Source: Methanobacteriota archaeon
Lineage (GTDB): Archaea > Thermoplasmatota > Poseidoniia > Poseidoniales > Poseidoniaceae
Length of the DNA stretch: 24,111 nt
Reading direction: 5' to 3'
NCBI GenBank assembly: GCA_002728035.1
Contig: PBUZ01000107.1
Coordinates: forward strand, 1 to 24,111
This document shows positions 15,445 through 23,862 of the stretch, one piece after another. The translations under genes and the position numbers were made by a program. Every line of letters begins with the position of its first letter. Within the stretch, counting starts at the first letter, position 1. Under the pieces are notes generated by a model, which saw only the letters and a program-made list of their open reading frames with translations, ran no database searches and was not told the DNA's origin.

Positions 15445-16892
15445 GGGATGAACATCGTAAAGAGAAGCATCCCAAGCAACACAAGCGAAGAATAACTCGA
15501 GGCTTTGCTCGAAATGTGCTCAACCCACATTGGGTGCAAATCCCACATCCTCAATTTCCTACCCAGCCGCTTGAGGCCGCTCAAGAAAGCGTGAAGCATG
15601 TCCCTCAGCATGTGCCCTCCGTCAAAAGGGACCATCGGGATGAGGTTGGTGAAGCCCAACAGAATGTTGACCCAAAGCAACCAGAAGAACAGATTCGTCA
15701 TCAACAACAGCACGTCGGTGCCGAGCAAAGAGGCGGTGAAACCGTCGCCCGCAGTGAGCAAGGATTCCTCAAAGGGGTGGATGGCAACCCCGTTCATCTC
15801 GAAGGGAATGATCAACACGGTGAGGACATGCAGAGGAATGGAGAGCGCCCGTTGGCCAAGCGTCCCTTCCCATCTTGGTGAAAAGGGGCCAGCGAGACGG
15901 TCGATGCCTCGGGTTCCTTCGGACAGTCCTTCAACGCCGAGAAAAGGGTCACCCGGCTCTATGCCCAGCGATGAAAGGACGTCTTCATCCCAACTCAAAT
16001 TGACATAGTAGGCATGTTTATCTCCGAAAGTTGCAGAAAGCGTTTCGCGTTCTCCGTCCTGATGGATGACCACCATTTCGACCGTGTCGTTGGCTCGGTA
16101 ATCTTGCAAGATCGCTCGGAAATCCTCCGTGGTGTGCACGGGTTGGCCATCGATGGACACCAAAGTGTCCCACGGTTGCATGCCCGCCTCGTCGGCACCA
16201 CCCTCAAGGACGATACCTTGCACGTGAATGTAGTCCTCTTTCGCTACGAATTGTCCGGCGACACCGCCGAGCAAGAGCATCATGATGAAGGCAGCGAACA
16301 AATTGGTCGCAGGACCTGCTGCAAACATGCGAAGTCGTTCCCGCCGCGGAGCACGCATCAATTCGTCGGATTGCGGTTCTGCAAAGGCTCCGAGAGGGAG
16401 CGGGCCGAGTTGCAACAAGCCAAAGGAACGGATACGCATACCGTGGCCTCGCGCCATGAGACCGTGACCGAATTCATGAATGACGAGCGATACGACGAAC
16501 GCCACCACGCCCCAACCCAATGGAATCACGGGATTGATACCGGGAACGGCAACGAGTTCGCTTGCGGAAGGAGGGGTTGCAGTGGGCGGCGAGAGGACCG
16601 ATGTCACGAACGCTAAGACCACGACGAGGGCAACCACCAGCATGGAAACTGAACAAACCCAGAGGGAGAGTTCGCCGTAGGCTCGCCAAAATTTACGCGG
16701 TTTGGCCATACGGTCGAGCAAACGTTGGCCTCGCTGCGTGCGAACCATCAACACGATGCCGAGTGCGCGGGTCGCGTTCCATCGGTCGAGGGTCCCGTTT
16801 CGCTCCCAGGTCTTGATGAGCAGGTACCATCCGATGAGGAGGACAAACAACAGGGTCCAATCGGCTTGAACCGCTCCCCACGTGCCCACCAT
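15435..16892 (-). CDS. Site-2-type intramembrane zinc metalloprotease with PDZ domain (family M50)
   Basis: An integral membrane protease that cuts substrates within or near the membrane; relatives process membrane-bound regulators or leftover signal peptides. The 485 residues show helices near 11-26 and 78-100, then VSLVIHEFGHGLMARGHG with zinc-binding H139 and H143 and catalytic E140. A PDZ domain spans about 222-290 (GADEAGMQPWDTLVSIDGQPV). The second metal motif, TNLIPMVPFDGGHMLRDML, gives D424. Further helices lie at about 351-366, 390-413 and 467-483. GGTGG upstream of the ATG can serve as ribosome binding site. The gene is divergent from the 175-residue unknown gene and convergent with the resolvase gene. 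Processing of the anchored surface proteins or of their leaders is a reasonable guess, not shown. Confidence 0.93.
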   Translation of the reverse strand: MVGTWGAVQADWTLLFVLLIGWYLLIKTWERNGTLDRWNATRALGIVLMVRTQRGQRLLDRMAKPRKFWRAYGELSLWVCSVSMLVVALVVVLAFVTSVLSPPTATPPSASELVAVPGINPVIPLGWGVVAFVVSLVIHEFGHGLMARGHGMRIRSFGLLQLGPLPLGAFAEPQSDELMRAPRRERLRMFAAGPATNLFAAFIMMLLLGGVAGQFVAKEDYIHVQGIVLEGGADEAGMQPWDTLVSIDGQPVHTTEDFRAILQDYRANDTVEMVVIHQDGERETLSATFGDKHAYYVNLSWDEDVLSSLGIEPGDPFLGVEGLSEGTRGIDRLAGPFSPRWEGTLGQRALSIPLHVLTVLIIPFEMNGVAIHPFEESLLTAGDGFTASLLGTDVLLLMTNLFFWLLWVNILLGFTNLIPMVPFDGGHMLRDMLHAFLSGLKRLGRKLRMWDLHPMWVEHISSKASSYSSLVLLGMLLFTMFIPYL

Positions 16893-16916
16893 GTGCCGCC
16901 CACCACCCGTTGTGCC

Positions 16917-16934
16917 TTGAATATTGATATTGGT
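16917..16934. promoter_or_regulatory. AT-rich core of a divergent promoter region
   Basis: In the 97-base gap between the protease and the 175-residue gene, the stretch TTGAATATTGATATTGG is the only AT-rich patch. On the minus strand it lies about 30 bases before the protease ATG, where a TATA box is expected. For the plus gene it is about 60 bases upstream, so use there would require a leader. Confidence 0.35.
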
Positions 16935-16989
16935 GCTCGGGGTATTGAAAGGACAAACCTTGATGATGGGTTAGCGTTTGATTTGACCC

Positions 16990-17517
16990 ATGCAACCCAC
17001 GCACACCCACAACATGGCCATCGAAGTTTGGTGCGAGGACACGTGGGGCGAACCTACGGTCAAGATCTCCGATTGGGCGACACACGATGATGTGGTTCAG
17101 GTGTTGATTCGCCTTTCAGCGAGCGTGCTTATCGCTGATTTCCGCCTTGGCGCTGACGGGTCATTGCACATTCATCAGCACTTGCACATCCCTTTGGAAA
17201 AATGGAATCCCGGGTCGATTCAGGGCCTACGAACTTCAGAAGGGAAAACTCGTTTCCAACACCGTCGCCAAAGCATCTACCTCTCCAGTGAACTTCGTGT
17301 CCCCGAATGGGGGGCTGCTTTGCTCGAAGATTGGCTGATGAGCATGCGCGGCGCCATCAACCGTCCAAAAGACCGAATCCAACGAATCAACGAGGTCAAG
17401 CGGCTCAAACTCTCGGTTGAACGAAACTTGGAAAACGCCTCGATGGAAAAAGCAGTGGATGAACTCGGCTCCCTCTCGGAACGTCTCGCCAGCATCGATC
17501 AGCGATTAGCGACCTGA
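16990..17517 (+). CDS. Conserved-looking protein of unknown function, 175 residues
   Basis: Not recognised. There is no signal peptide or membrane helix, so it is likely cytoplasmic. The N-terminal two thirds (about 9-120) alternate hydrophobic and polar residues like a small alpha/beta domain (VVQVLIRLSASVLIADFRL; His-rich LHIHQHLHIPLEKW; SIYLSSELRVPEWGAALL). Residues about 125-175 are charged with heptad-like spacing (INEVKRLKLSVERNLENASM) and probably form a helical hairpin or coiled coil. The start is uncertain: ATG 16990 is used, ATG 17014 (MAIEVWCEDTWG) is equally plausible, and neither has a clear ribosome binding site. Its coding character is supported by the neatly overlapping convergent stop (12 bases) with the macro-domain gene. 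Confidence 0.65.
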   Translation: MQPTHTHNMAIEVWCEDTWGEPTVKISDWATHDDVVQVLIRLSASVLIADFRLGADGSLHIHQHLHIPLEKWNPGSIQGLRTSEGKTRFQHRRQSIYLSSELRVPEWGAALLEDWLMSMRGAINRPKDRIQRINEVKRLKLSVERNLENASMEKAVDELGSLSERLASIDQRLAT

Positions 17518-18144
17518 GTCTTCCATCGTGGTGTCAATGCCGGGGAACTGGTCTTCACCTTCCCGGTAGACGGTTCGCATGTTGTTGATGAAATTCCGCT
17601 CCTTGACGACAACCGTGTAGTTCTTGATGCCGTAATCCTTCTCGCCGTCGAGCATTTCAAGAAGCACCTGAAGGGTAAGGCGCGCCCCTTCACGGTGGGG
17701 GTAAGCAAAGACGCCCATGGAAACGGGAGGCGATACAACAGAGGTCACGTCGCCCATTTCCTCGATGGTATCGAACAGGTTCTGATACGTTTCAGTGAGC
17801 AATTCTCGACGCTGTTCATCCTGATTGGGTCGGCGACAATCTGGACCGACGGCATGAATGATGTGTTTGTAATTCGAAGCCAAAGCGAACGGTTCCGTAA
17901 TGACGTTCTTGGTGACGGCGCAGGGTGGCGCGTTGATCTTTCGCATGTCCAAACAGATATTTCGGGTAACTTGCGTGAGTTCTTTTCCTGCTTTTTGATG
18001 GATCATCGCGTCCATGCCTTCTCGCCCAGAAAGTCGATTGTTGGCGGGCGTGACGAGGACATCGCCCGAATGGTCCCAAACTTCGCCACCCATGACGCGG
18101 AGGACGCCGTGCTTGCATGTCCGTGCCATGTAGAGTTCAGCCAT
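17506..18144 (-). CDS. Macro-domain protein (ADP-ribose/Appr-1''-p binding or hydrolase family)
   Basis: Macro domains bind ADP-ribose and related nucleotides, and many hydrolyse ADP-ribosyl groups or O-acetyl-ADP-ribose. From ATG 18144 the protein has 212 residues. GEVWDHSGDVLVTPANNRLSGREG corresponds to the usual IxxxxGDIVNAAN...GG loop, with MDAMIHQKAGKEL after it. HIIHAVGPDCR matches the central strand, and VSPPVSMGVFAYPHREGARL matches the conserved PAISTGVYGYP helix-start motif. In place of the Gly-rich GGGG the loop reads SGREG. A GTG seven codons upstream is open but lies only about six bases from the TATA-like element, which argues for 18144. The last 30 residues (GEDQFPGIDTTMEDSGR) look like a disordered tail. 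Binding is likely; the substrate is not known. Confidence 0.88.
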   Translation of the reverse strand: MAELYMARTCKHGVLRVMGGEVWDHSGDVLVTPANNRLSGREGMDAMIHQKAGKELTQVTRNICLDMRKINAPPCAVTKNVITEPFALASNYKHIIHAVGPDCRRPNQDEQRRELLTETYQNLFDTIEEMGDVTSVVSPPVSMGVFAYPHREGARLTLQVLLEMLDGEKDYGIKNYTVVVKERNFINNMRTVYREGEDQFPGIDTTMEDSGR

Positions 18145-18169
18145 CGTTATAGCAAGGGAGGCCACCCTA

Positions 18170-18178
18170 CATATTATC
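18170..18178 (-). promoter_or_regulatory. TATA-like box for the macro-domain gene
   Basis: GATAATATG on the minus strand, centred about 30 bases before the ATG at 18144. This spacing predicts a transcript beginning at or within a few bases of the start codon, that is, leaderless. No Shine-Dalgarno sequence precedes that ATG, which agrees. Confidence 0.5.
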
Positions 18179-18292
18179 TACGCCGCCAATTCATGAAACT
18201 CGCTGGAAATGCAGGTTCTGCCCTTCGTGCTGAACGAATACATGGCGTCACGGAAGCGATACGGCTAAAGTCACATCTCCTGTGCTCGCACC

Positions 18293-21200
18293 ATGTCCAC
18301 GAAGGCGTGCAGTGTCGCTTTCGTGACCTTGCTGTTGCTCTCAACGGTTCCGTTGATGAACGAAAGCAACGATGCCGAGCAATCCGATGAGGCGACAACC
18401 TTGGATTTCTTCCGCGGGTTTCATGTTGTCGAAGCGGGCGATGTTTGGAACGAAACGCCATGGCAAAACACCGCCTTTCCCGAAGGTTTCACCTACGCGA
18501 ATGCCATCGATTACAGCGATGTTGGCGTACTGATCAACAACCTCTCCGAGGAAAGCCGAACCATCGGTTGGGCCTTCGTGGCCGCACGAAACATTTCCTT
18601 GGACCGAGTGTTCATCTTCAACGCCTCGGGAACACCGGTCGGCGAGACCATCAACCGCAACCAATTCAACACCTATTTTGCACAACCTTTCCTCGAGATG
18701 TTGCAAAATCGCTCATCTTCAAGCGGACTCAATTACCTCGTGACCACCAAGGGCGTCCCGCTTCGGGTCTCTGGCGGAAACGACAAAGCAAGTTTTGACC
18801 AAGAGATTGCCCTGCTTGGCGGCACCTACAACAGTTCCATTGGCACCAACTGGTGGTTTGACCACACCTACGGCCCGCTGGCTGGCAAAGCGATGGAACC
18901 GTTCACAAGAAGCGAGTATGGCTTCTTCCTTGTCACGCGCTTGACCGGCTACACCGTTGAAACAGCCCTTGATTTGATCGAACGCGCCAACCAAAGCATC
19001 GGCCAGCGAGGCACGTTCGTGCTGGATTTGGCGACCAACCGCAACGGGTCAGGCTACAAATTTTGGAACGACGACTTGTATACGGCCAACACAACGCTCA
19101 ACCAGTCGATGGGGTTACCCGTCCATTTTGATGAAGAAACGGAATTTTTGACCAACATGTCCAACGTCATCGGCTATGCTTCATGGGGAAGCAACGATGG
19201 GAATTGGAACAGGAATTATCTTCCAAACAGCGGCTTTGACACGCTAGACCAGAGTTGGCAAAGCGGCTCGAGGTATTGGAACCTTTCAGGGCCATCGGTT
19301 TCTCCTGAAGACGTGTTTGACTTTGCCTACCAGACGAACAAAAAACAAGGTGGCAATGGGGCGTTTGAAATCAAGGTGCGGACCGACTGCGACCAAGACA
19401 ACGCTCGGATGATGCAGGGCCTTTACGGCGAATATTTCGACAACGACGGCGTTTCGTTCAGCACTTCAAGCATGCCTTCCCTCATCGACAGGGCCCCCGA
19501 CCGTGTCCAAATTGAACCTCACCTCAATCACGGTTCGTCCTACAGCGCTTACACAGGATTGGACGATCGATTCAAAAACGACTGGGGCGCGAGGTTCAGC
19601 GGTTTCATCGACGTACCCCACAGTGGAAATTGGACATTTTTCATCACGTCCGACGACGGCTCCGAATTGTGGATCGATGGGGCGAGTGTGGCCACAAATT
19701 ATGGCTCACACGGAATGCGGGAACGTTCAGGTTCCCTCAACCTGACCGAAGGCCTGCATGATTTCCGAATCGAATTCTTCCAAGGTGGCGGTCCACACGG
19801 ACTCATCTTTTCTTGGCAGGGTCCAAACACCAGCAAAGCCGCCGTCCCATCTTCCGCATTTTTCGTTGCAAGCGATGCCGTCCCTCAAGAGCAACACCTT
19901 GTTCATCGTTGGGCGTTTGAGGAGGGGTCTGGAACGGTTGCCAACGACAGTGTCGGAAACGCAAACTTGACCCTCACGGGAATGAGCAACAGCAACTGGC
20001 AAACGTGCGCTGACGGTGATTGTCTGTGGTTTGATGGGATCAACGACAAGGCCAGCGTTGATGTCAACGATTGGTACGGAAACTTCACTGTATCTCAATG
20101 GGTTTGGGCCAACACCACGAACCAAAGTACGTACGCCTCAACCTTTGCCGTGGACGACCAGGCAGGTTCGAACCTCTCGTTCCAGCACATGGTCAGTGGA
20201 GGCGAGTGGAAATTGCACAACAACCAAACACGAAGTTTTGGAGCGGTTGTTCCCCAACGCTGGACGCATCTCGTGTCCGTGTTTGATGACGGTGACATTC
20301 GCCAGTACATGGACGGTGTACTCGTGAACACGAACACGTATCCAAACGGTTCGTTCAACAACATCGACCTGTACAAATTGGGTGTCAATCGTGCTGGCAA
20401 TTCGTATTTCGAAGGCAAAATCGATGAGGTCATGCTGTGGGATGTCGCCCTTGAAGACCACGACATCACGATGTTGCGGCGTACCATCATCGACAATTGC
20501 ACGGCATACACGGGTGCGGGAACCGATGTTGCCCATCTCGAAACGCGATTTACACTCCCTCAAGACCTGATGGACCATGCCTGGGTTGCCTCTGTTTACG
20601 GGCAGCGTTCAGGAGAAGTTGATGGGACATTCGGATTGGAGATCAACGCCACGGACGGGAATGGCGTACTGCTTTCCACCAACACTTCGTCGTCCAAGAC
20701 CTTCACAACGAGTTGGGCAACCCAAACGATACGTTTTCGCCCGGATGCCAATGCCACGCATTTTGATCTCCGAATCCCCATCGATATCGCCTCCGCCTCA
20801 ACCTCAGGTTCGTTCTTTGTTGACAGCGTGGTCTTACGGGCACTCCGCCCCAACATGGATTGGGTGAACGGTTCCATCGCCGACACCGCCGTTTCAACAG
20901 GTGGTCGGTCCTTCAACTGGGGGACGTCTTACGGTCAATCCCTAATCGCCGACCTCCTTGAAGACGGCGTTTCGGGCGTCAAAGGGTATGTCTACGAACC
21001 CTATCTCACAGCGGTTGGTCTACCGAGCGTGTACCTCCCAGCCTACGCTTCAGGTTACAATCTCGCAGAGAGTCACGCTGCTGCGAATCTCCTTTCAGGC
21101 TGGATGGGGGTCGTGGTCGGCGACCCGAAGATGGCCCCGTACATCGACCGCGTCCACGATATCAACATCGTTGATGCGAGGGTCCTGGGCGATGCCAACA

Positions 21201-23593
21201 TGGGTGAGCCCACCACGATTCAGGTCGTGATTGAAAATCGTGGTGTTGGTGCTTCCAACGGTACATTGTCCGTTCGAACAGTGTTCGGGGCAACGGTCCT
21301 CAACTCCTCAGCCCTGATGATGCCTGCAGGCGACCAACCAGGAAGCCGCTTGATGGTCAACCTCACCATCGTACCAACCACCTCGGGCCTCTTGGACCTT
21401 AGGATTCGATACGACAACAGCAGCACAGAATGGAATTTTGAAAACAACATCCACGACATCAAGACGTTGGTCAACGCACCGCCCATCGTCCATGATGCAT
21501 CTTGCCGCGCTTCCTCTCTCCCACGGGGAACCTACACGATTTGTTCTCTCGATGCAACCGATGACCGAAACGTCACTCGGGCCACCTTGGAGTGGCAAAT
21601 CTTAACGAATAACGACACCATCAACGAATCAAATTGGACCCTCTTGAATCTCGGCCAAATCAATAACGAAACATGGCAAACAAGCTTGGTCGTTCTTCCA
21701 AATGCTTCCTTGGGTTGGATCGCCTTGCGAGCAACCGCATACGATGCAAACAACATGTCCCATACACGCCTCGTTCGCAACGTCACGCATGTTGTTGATG
21801 TTCCCCCCACATGGTTCGGGCCACACGCAGAAGGCGTGGACCCGCCTGGGTGGAACAACGCATCCAGCCTTCCAAACAAGCCAAACCTCGGCCTCTTCCG
21901 TCATCAAAGCACGGAGTTGAGGGCGTGTGTGATGGATGCTGATTTTGACCCCCTCACGCCCAATCCGATCTTCATCACCTCCAGAGGAACGCTTTCCGAG
22001 GTCAGGTACGTTGAACAATCAGCGATGGGTTTGTACTGCTATGTGGCTGTGCTTCAACTGGCAAGAGGGACGCCGCTTGATGATGTGGAGCTTCAAGTCC
22101 GCAACCACCTCGGTTCACTCCTCCTTCAGCGAACCCTACGGGTAGCCGACCAAGCCCCAGAGTTGTACTTGACCATCGAAGACGGTGGTGGTCAACCATT
22201 GGATAAGGTGGTTGGTAACGGCGAAGAATACCTTCGCGTACGCGTTGATGATATCGATGACCCTGGGTCTTCTTTTGTTGGGGATGTCGTGCTTCAATGG
22301 CCAGGTGGTGAATTGATTCAACTACCGCTTGATATTCCTGCGGGACAAGATGATGTGCTGCTTCGGTTGGAACAGATGTCCGTGCCTTTGGAGGGTGGAG
22401 AACTCTCCTTGGTCGCTACTGGTGTTGGCAAGCACGGTGGAAATGCTGAGGTTGAAACATCCATCCCGTTCATCCTTACGCCCCCAGATATTGTGTTTAT
22501 CGAAGCCTGCGATGCCAACGGCAAGGTTCGCAACATGACCTTTGGCCAACTTGCCTTCTTGAAAATCGGCATCGTCAGCGACCGCCCGCTTCAGTCCATG
22601 TATTCTCAACTCACCCAGCAAGGATGGGCCATCAACGCTCCTTCTACGCAGGAAACCAATTGGGAGGAAACATCGGTTCCAGAGGCATGCAACACCACCT
22701 CCTTGGACAACCTCAATGCAACATGGTTGTTGTTCAGGCTGAAGTTGGACAACTCGATGGTCGACGGCGACGGCAGGGCCGTCTTCATGGCCGCAGACAT
22801 CGATGGATTAACCAAGTCCGCTTCGATCGATTTGGTCTTCCAGCACGCACCCACACAGTTTGAGGAAGTTGTCACTTCCGAGGCCATCCCTGGACAAGAT
22901 CTGTTCACCAACGCCACTGTTTCGGATTTGGACGGTCTTGATCGCGTGATATGCTCGTACACCTTGTATGGAGAAAATGGAGAGGTTCTGACACAATCCG
23001 TCCTCGTTGCTGGCCCAGAGAACGCCTTTTCCAATGTACTTCGGTGGCAATATCCAGTACCCATCTCTCTTGCGAACACCACGCTTGAGACCAACATCAC
23101 GTGCATTGATGAGATTCAACAATCGTTCGGCTTCGAACGTTTCCTCGACATTGGCCCAGCGGATGCATGCAACACGTGCGCCATTGAAAATACCAACAAC
23201 CAAACATCATCAGGACAGGCTGACGAATTCTCTGTCGTTTGGGTGTTGGCCTTTGGGCTTGTTGTTCTCGCTATTGGCCTCACCGCATTGATGAGAAGAA
23301 GAAGTGAGGTGCAAAGTGGAACGGAATGGGGTGAACGCGAAGCCGAGGATGACGACGATATGGTATCGCTGGAATCCCTGTTTGAAAGCGACACCGTCGA
23401 CGATACGTTGGAAGAACAAACCGCTGATGAACCACGCCAACCGTCGTTTGTTCCCGAAGGTTGGACCCTCGAGGAGTACGGTCGCTGGTTAGAAGGGCCC
23501 ACGCCTGAAGGATGGTCAGATGAACAATGGACCGAATATGTCGAAGAACACAAAGCCGCTTTGGAACACCTTGATGAGGCATCGCAAGGGTGA
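18293..23593 (+). CDS. Giant surface protein: TIGR03790-like domain interrupted by PA14 and LamG domains, CARDB-like region, C-terminal anchor
   Basis: A 1766-residue exported protein. A signal peptide spans residues 1-22 (VAFVTLLLLSTVPL). Residues about 73-306 resemble the first part of the TIGR03790 family (VLINNLSEESRTIGWAFVAA; YLVTTKGVPLRVSGG; GYASWGSNDGNW), and residues about 857-955 the last part (SIADTAVSTGGRSF; GYVYEPYLTAVGLP; GVVVGDP). Between them lie a PA14 domain (about 376-525, LYGEYFDN...DVPHSGNWTFFITSDDGSEL), a LamG-like sandwich (about 535-735, HRWAFEEGSG...FEGKIDEVMLWDVAL) and another sandwich. PA14 and LamG often bind glycans. A CARDB-like domain follows (about 960-1065), then further Ig-like segments. 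A membrane helix lies at about 1649-1668. The cytoplasmic tail is acidic and ends in two related units, PEGWTLEEYGRWLEG and PEGWSDEQWTEYVEE. Carbohydrate or particle binding is inferred. Confidence 0.9.
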   Translation: MSTKACSVAFVTLLLLSTVPLMNESNDAEQSDEATTLDFFRGFHVVEAGDVWNETPWQNTAFPEGFTYANAIDYSDVGVLINNLSEESRTIGWAFVAARNISLDRVFIFNASGTPVGETINRNQFNTYFAQPFLEMLQNRSSSSGLNYLVTTKGVPLRVSGGNDKASFDQEIALLGGTYNSSIGTNWWFDHTYGPLAGKAMEPFTRSEYGFFLVTRLTGYTVETALDLIERANQSIGQRGTFVLDLATNRNGSGYKFWNDDLYTANTTLNQSMGLPVHFDEETEFLTNMSNVIGYASWGSNDGNWNRNYLPNSGFDTLDQSWQSGSRYWNLSGPSVSPEDVFDFAYQTNKKQGGNGAFEIKVRTDCDQDNARMMQGLYGEYFDNDGVSFSTSSMPSLIDRAPDRVQIEPHLNHGSSYSAYTGLDDRFKNDWGARFSGFIDVPHSGNWTFFITSDDGSELWIDGASVATNYGSHGMRERSGSLNLTEGLHDFRIEFFQGGGPHGLIFSWQGPNTSKAAVPSSAFFVASDAVPQEQHLVHRWAFEEGSGTVANDSVGNANLTLTGMSNSNWQTCADGDCLWFDGINDKASVDVNDWYGNFTVSQWVWANTTNQSTYASTFAVDDQAGSNLSFQHMVSGGEWKLHNNQTRSFGAVVPQRWTHLVSVFDDGDIRQYMDGVLVNTNTYPNGSFNNIDLYKLGVNRAGNSYFEGKIDEVMLWDVALEDHDITMLRRTIIDNCTAYTGAGTDVAHLETRFTLPQDLMDHAWVASVYGQRSGEVDGTFGLEINATDGNGVLLSTNTSSSKTFTTSWATQTIRFRPDANATHFDLRIPIDIASASTSGSFFVDSVVLRALRPNMDWVNGSIADTAVSTGGRSFNWGTSYGQSLIADLLEDGVSGVKGYVYEPYLTAVGLPSVYLPAYASGYNLAESHAAANLLSGWMGVVVGDPKMAPYIDRVHDINIVDARVLGDANMGEPTTIQVVIENRGVGASNGTLSVRTVFGATVLNSSALMMPAGDQPGSRLMVNLTIVPTTSGLLDLRIRYDNSSTEWNFENNIHDIKTLVNAPPIVHDASCRASSLPRGTYTICSLDATDDRNVTRATLEWQILTNNDTINESNWTLLNLGQINNETWQTSLVVLPNASLGWIALRATAYDANNMSHTRLVRNVTHVVDVPPTWFGPHAEGVDPPGWNNASSLPNKPNLGLFRHQSTELRACVMDADFDPLTPNPIFITSRGTLSEVRYVEQSAMGLYCYVAVLQLARGTPLDDVELQVRNHLGSLLLQRTLRVADQAPELYLTIEDGGGQPLDKVVGNGEEYLRVRVDDIDDPGSSFVGDVVLQWPGGELIQLPLDIPAGQDDVLLRLEQMSVPLEGGELSLVATGVGKHGGNAEVETSIPFILTPPDIVFIEACDANGKVRNMTFGQLAFLKIGIVSDRPLQSMYSQLTQQGWAINAPSTQETNWEETSVPEACNTTSLDNLNATWLLFRLKLDNSMVDGDGRAVFMAADIDGLTKSASIDLVFQHAPTQFEEVVTSEAIPGQDLFTNATVSDLDGLDRVICSYTLYGENGEVLTQSVLVAGPENAFSNVLRWQYPVPISLANTTLETNITCIDEIQQSFGFERFLDIGPADACNTCAIENTNNQTSSGQADEFSVVWVLAFGLVVLAIGLTALMRRRSEVQSGTEWGEREAEDDDDMVSLESLFESDTVDDTLEEQTADEPRQPSFVPEGWTLEEYGRWLEGPTPEGWSDEQWTEYVEEHKAALEHLDEASQG

Positions 23594-23625
23594 TGTGCTC
23601 CCCCTCCGTGGTCGTGATGAAGCGC

Positions 23626-23862
23626 ATGGCAATCGGATACGTCCTCATCAACGTGCAACCTGGTACCGAACAACAGGTCTACAACGATGTGCGCAATTTA
23701 CCGCATGTGGCGGACGCAACCGTTTTGTTTGGTGACCACGACCTGATCGTCAAGCTCGAGGCAAACGACCTGGCGACCATTGCAAAAGCGGTCGTTGAAC
23801 ATATTCGTGCCGTTGAGGGAGTTGTCAACACCAAGACCCTCGCTGGAGCCGATCTTCAGTGA
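23626..23862 (+). CDS. Stand-alone Lrp/AsnC ligand-binding (RAM) domain protein
   Basis: A 78-residue protein equal to the C-terminal effector domain of Lrp/AsnC regulators, without the DNA-binding helix-turn-helix. MAIGYVLINVQPGTEQQVY, VRNLPHVADATVLFGDHDL and IVKLEANDLATIAKAVVEHI follow the beta-alpha-beta-beta-alpha-beta pattern of the RAM domain, including the ligand-site loop FGDHD. Such proteins form dimers or larger rings, bind amino acids, and may act on partner regulators. The start at 23626 is chosen because homologous domains begin here and GTGAT lies seven bases upstream. Earlier in-frame starts at 23593 (overlapping the previous stop) and 23617 are possible. It follows the giant surface-protein gene by 32 bases and could be read through from it. 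Confidence 0.85.
   Translation: MAIGYVLINVQPGTEQQVYNDVRNLPHVADATVLFGDHDLIVKLEANDLATIAKAVVEHIRAVEGVVNTKTLAGADLQ

Noticed and set aside
18145..18292. Possible small gene or RNA in the 148-base divergent gap
   Set aside because: No complete short reading frame with a start signal and no stable structure were apparent; it is best read as a two-way promoter region.
17695..18390. Open frame of 231 codons on the plus strand
   Set aside because: It is antisense to the macro-domain gene, and its end runs out of frame into the surface-protein gene, which has a clear signal peptide.
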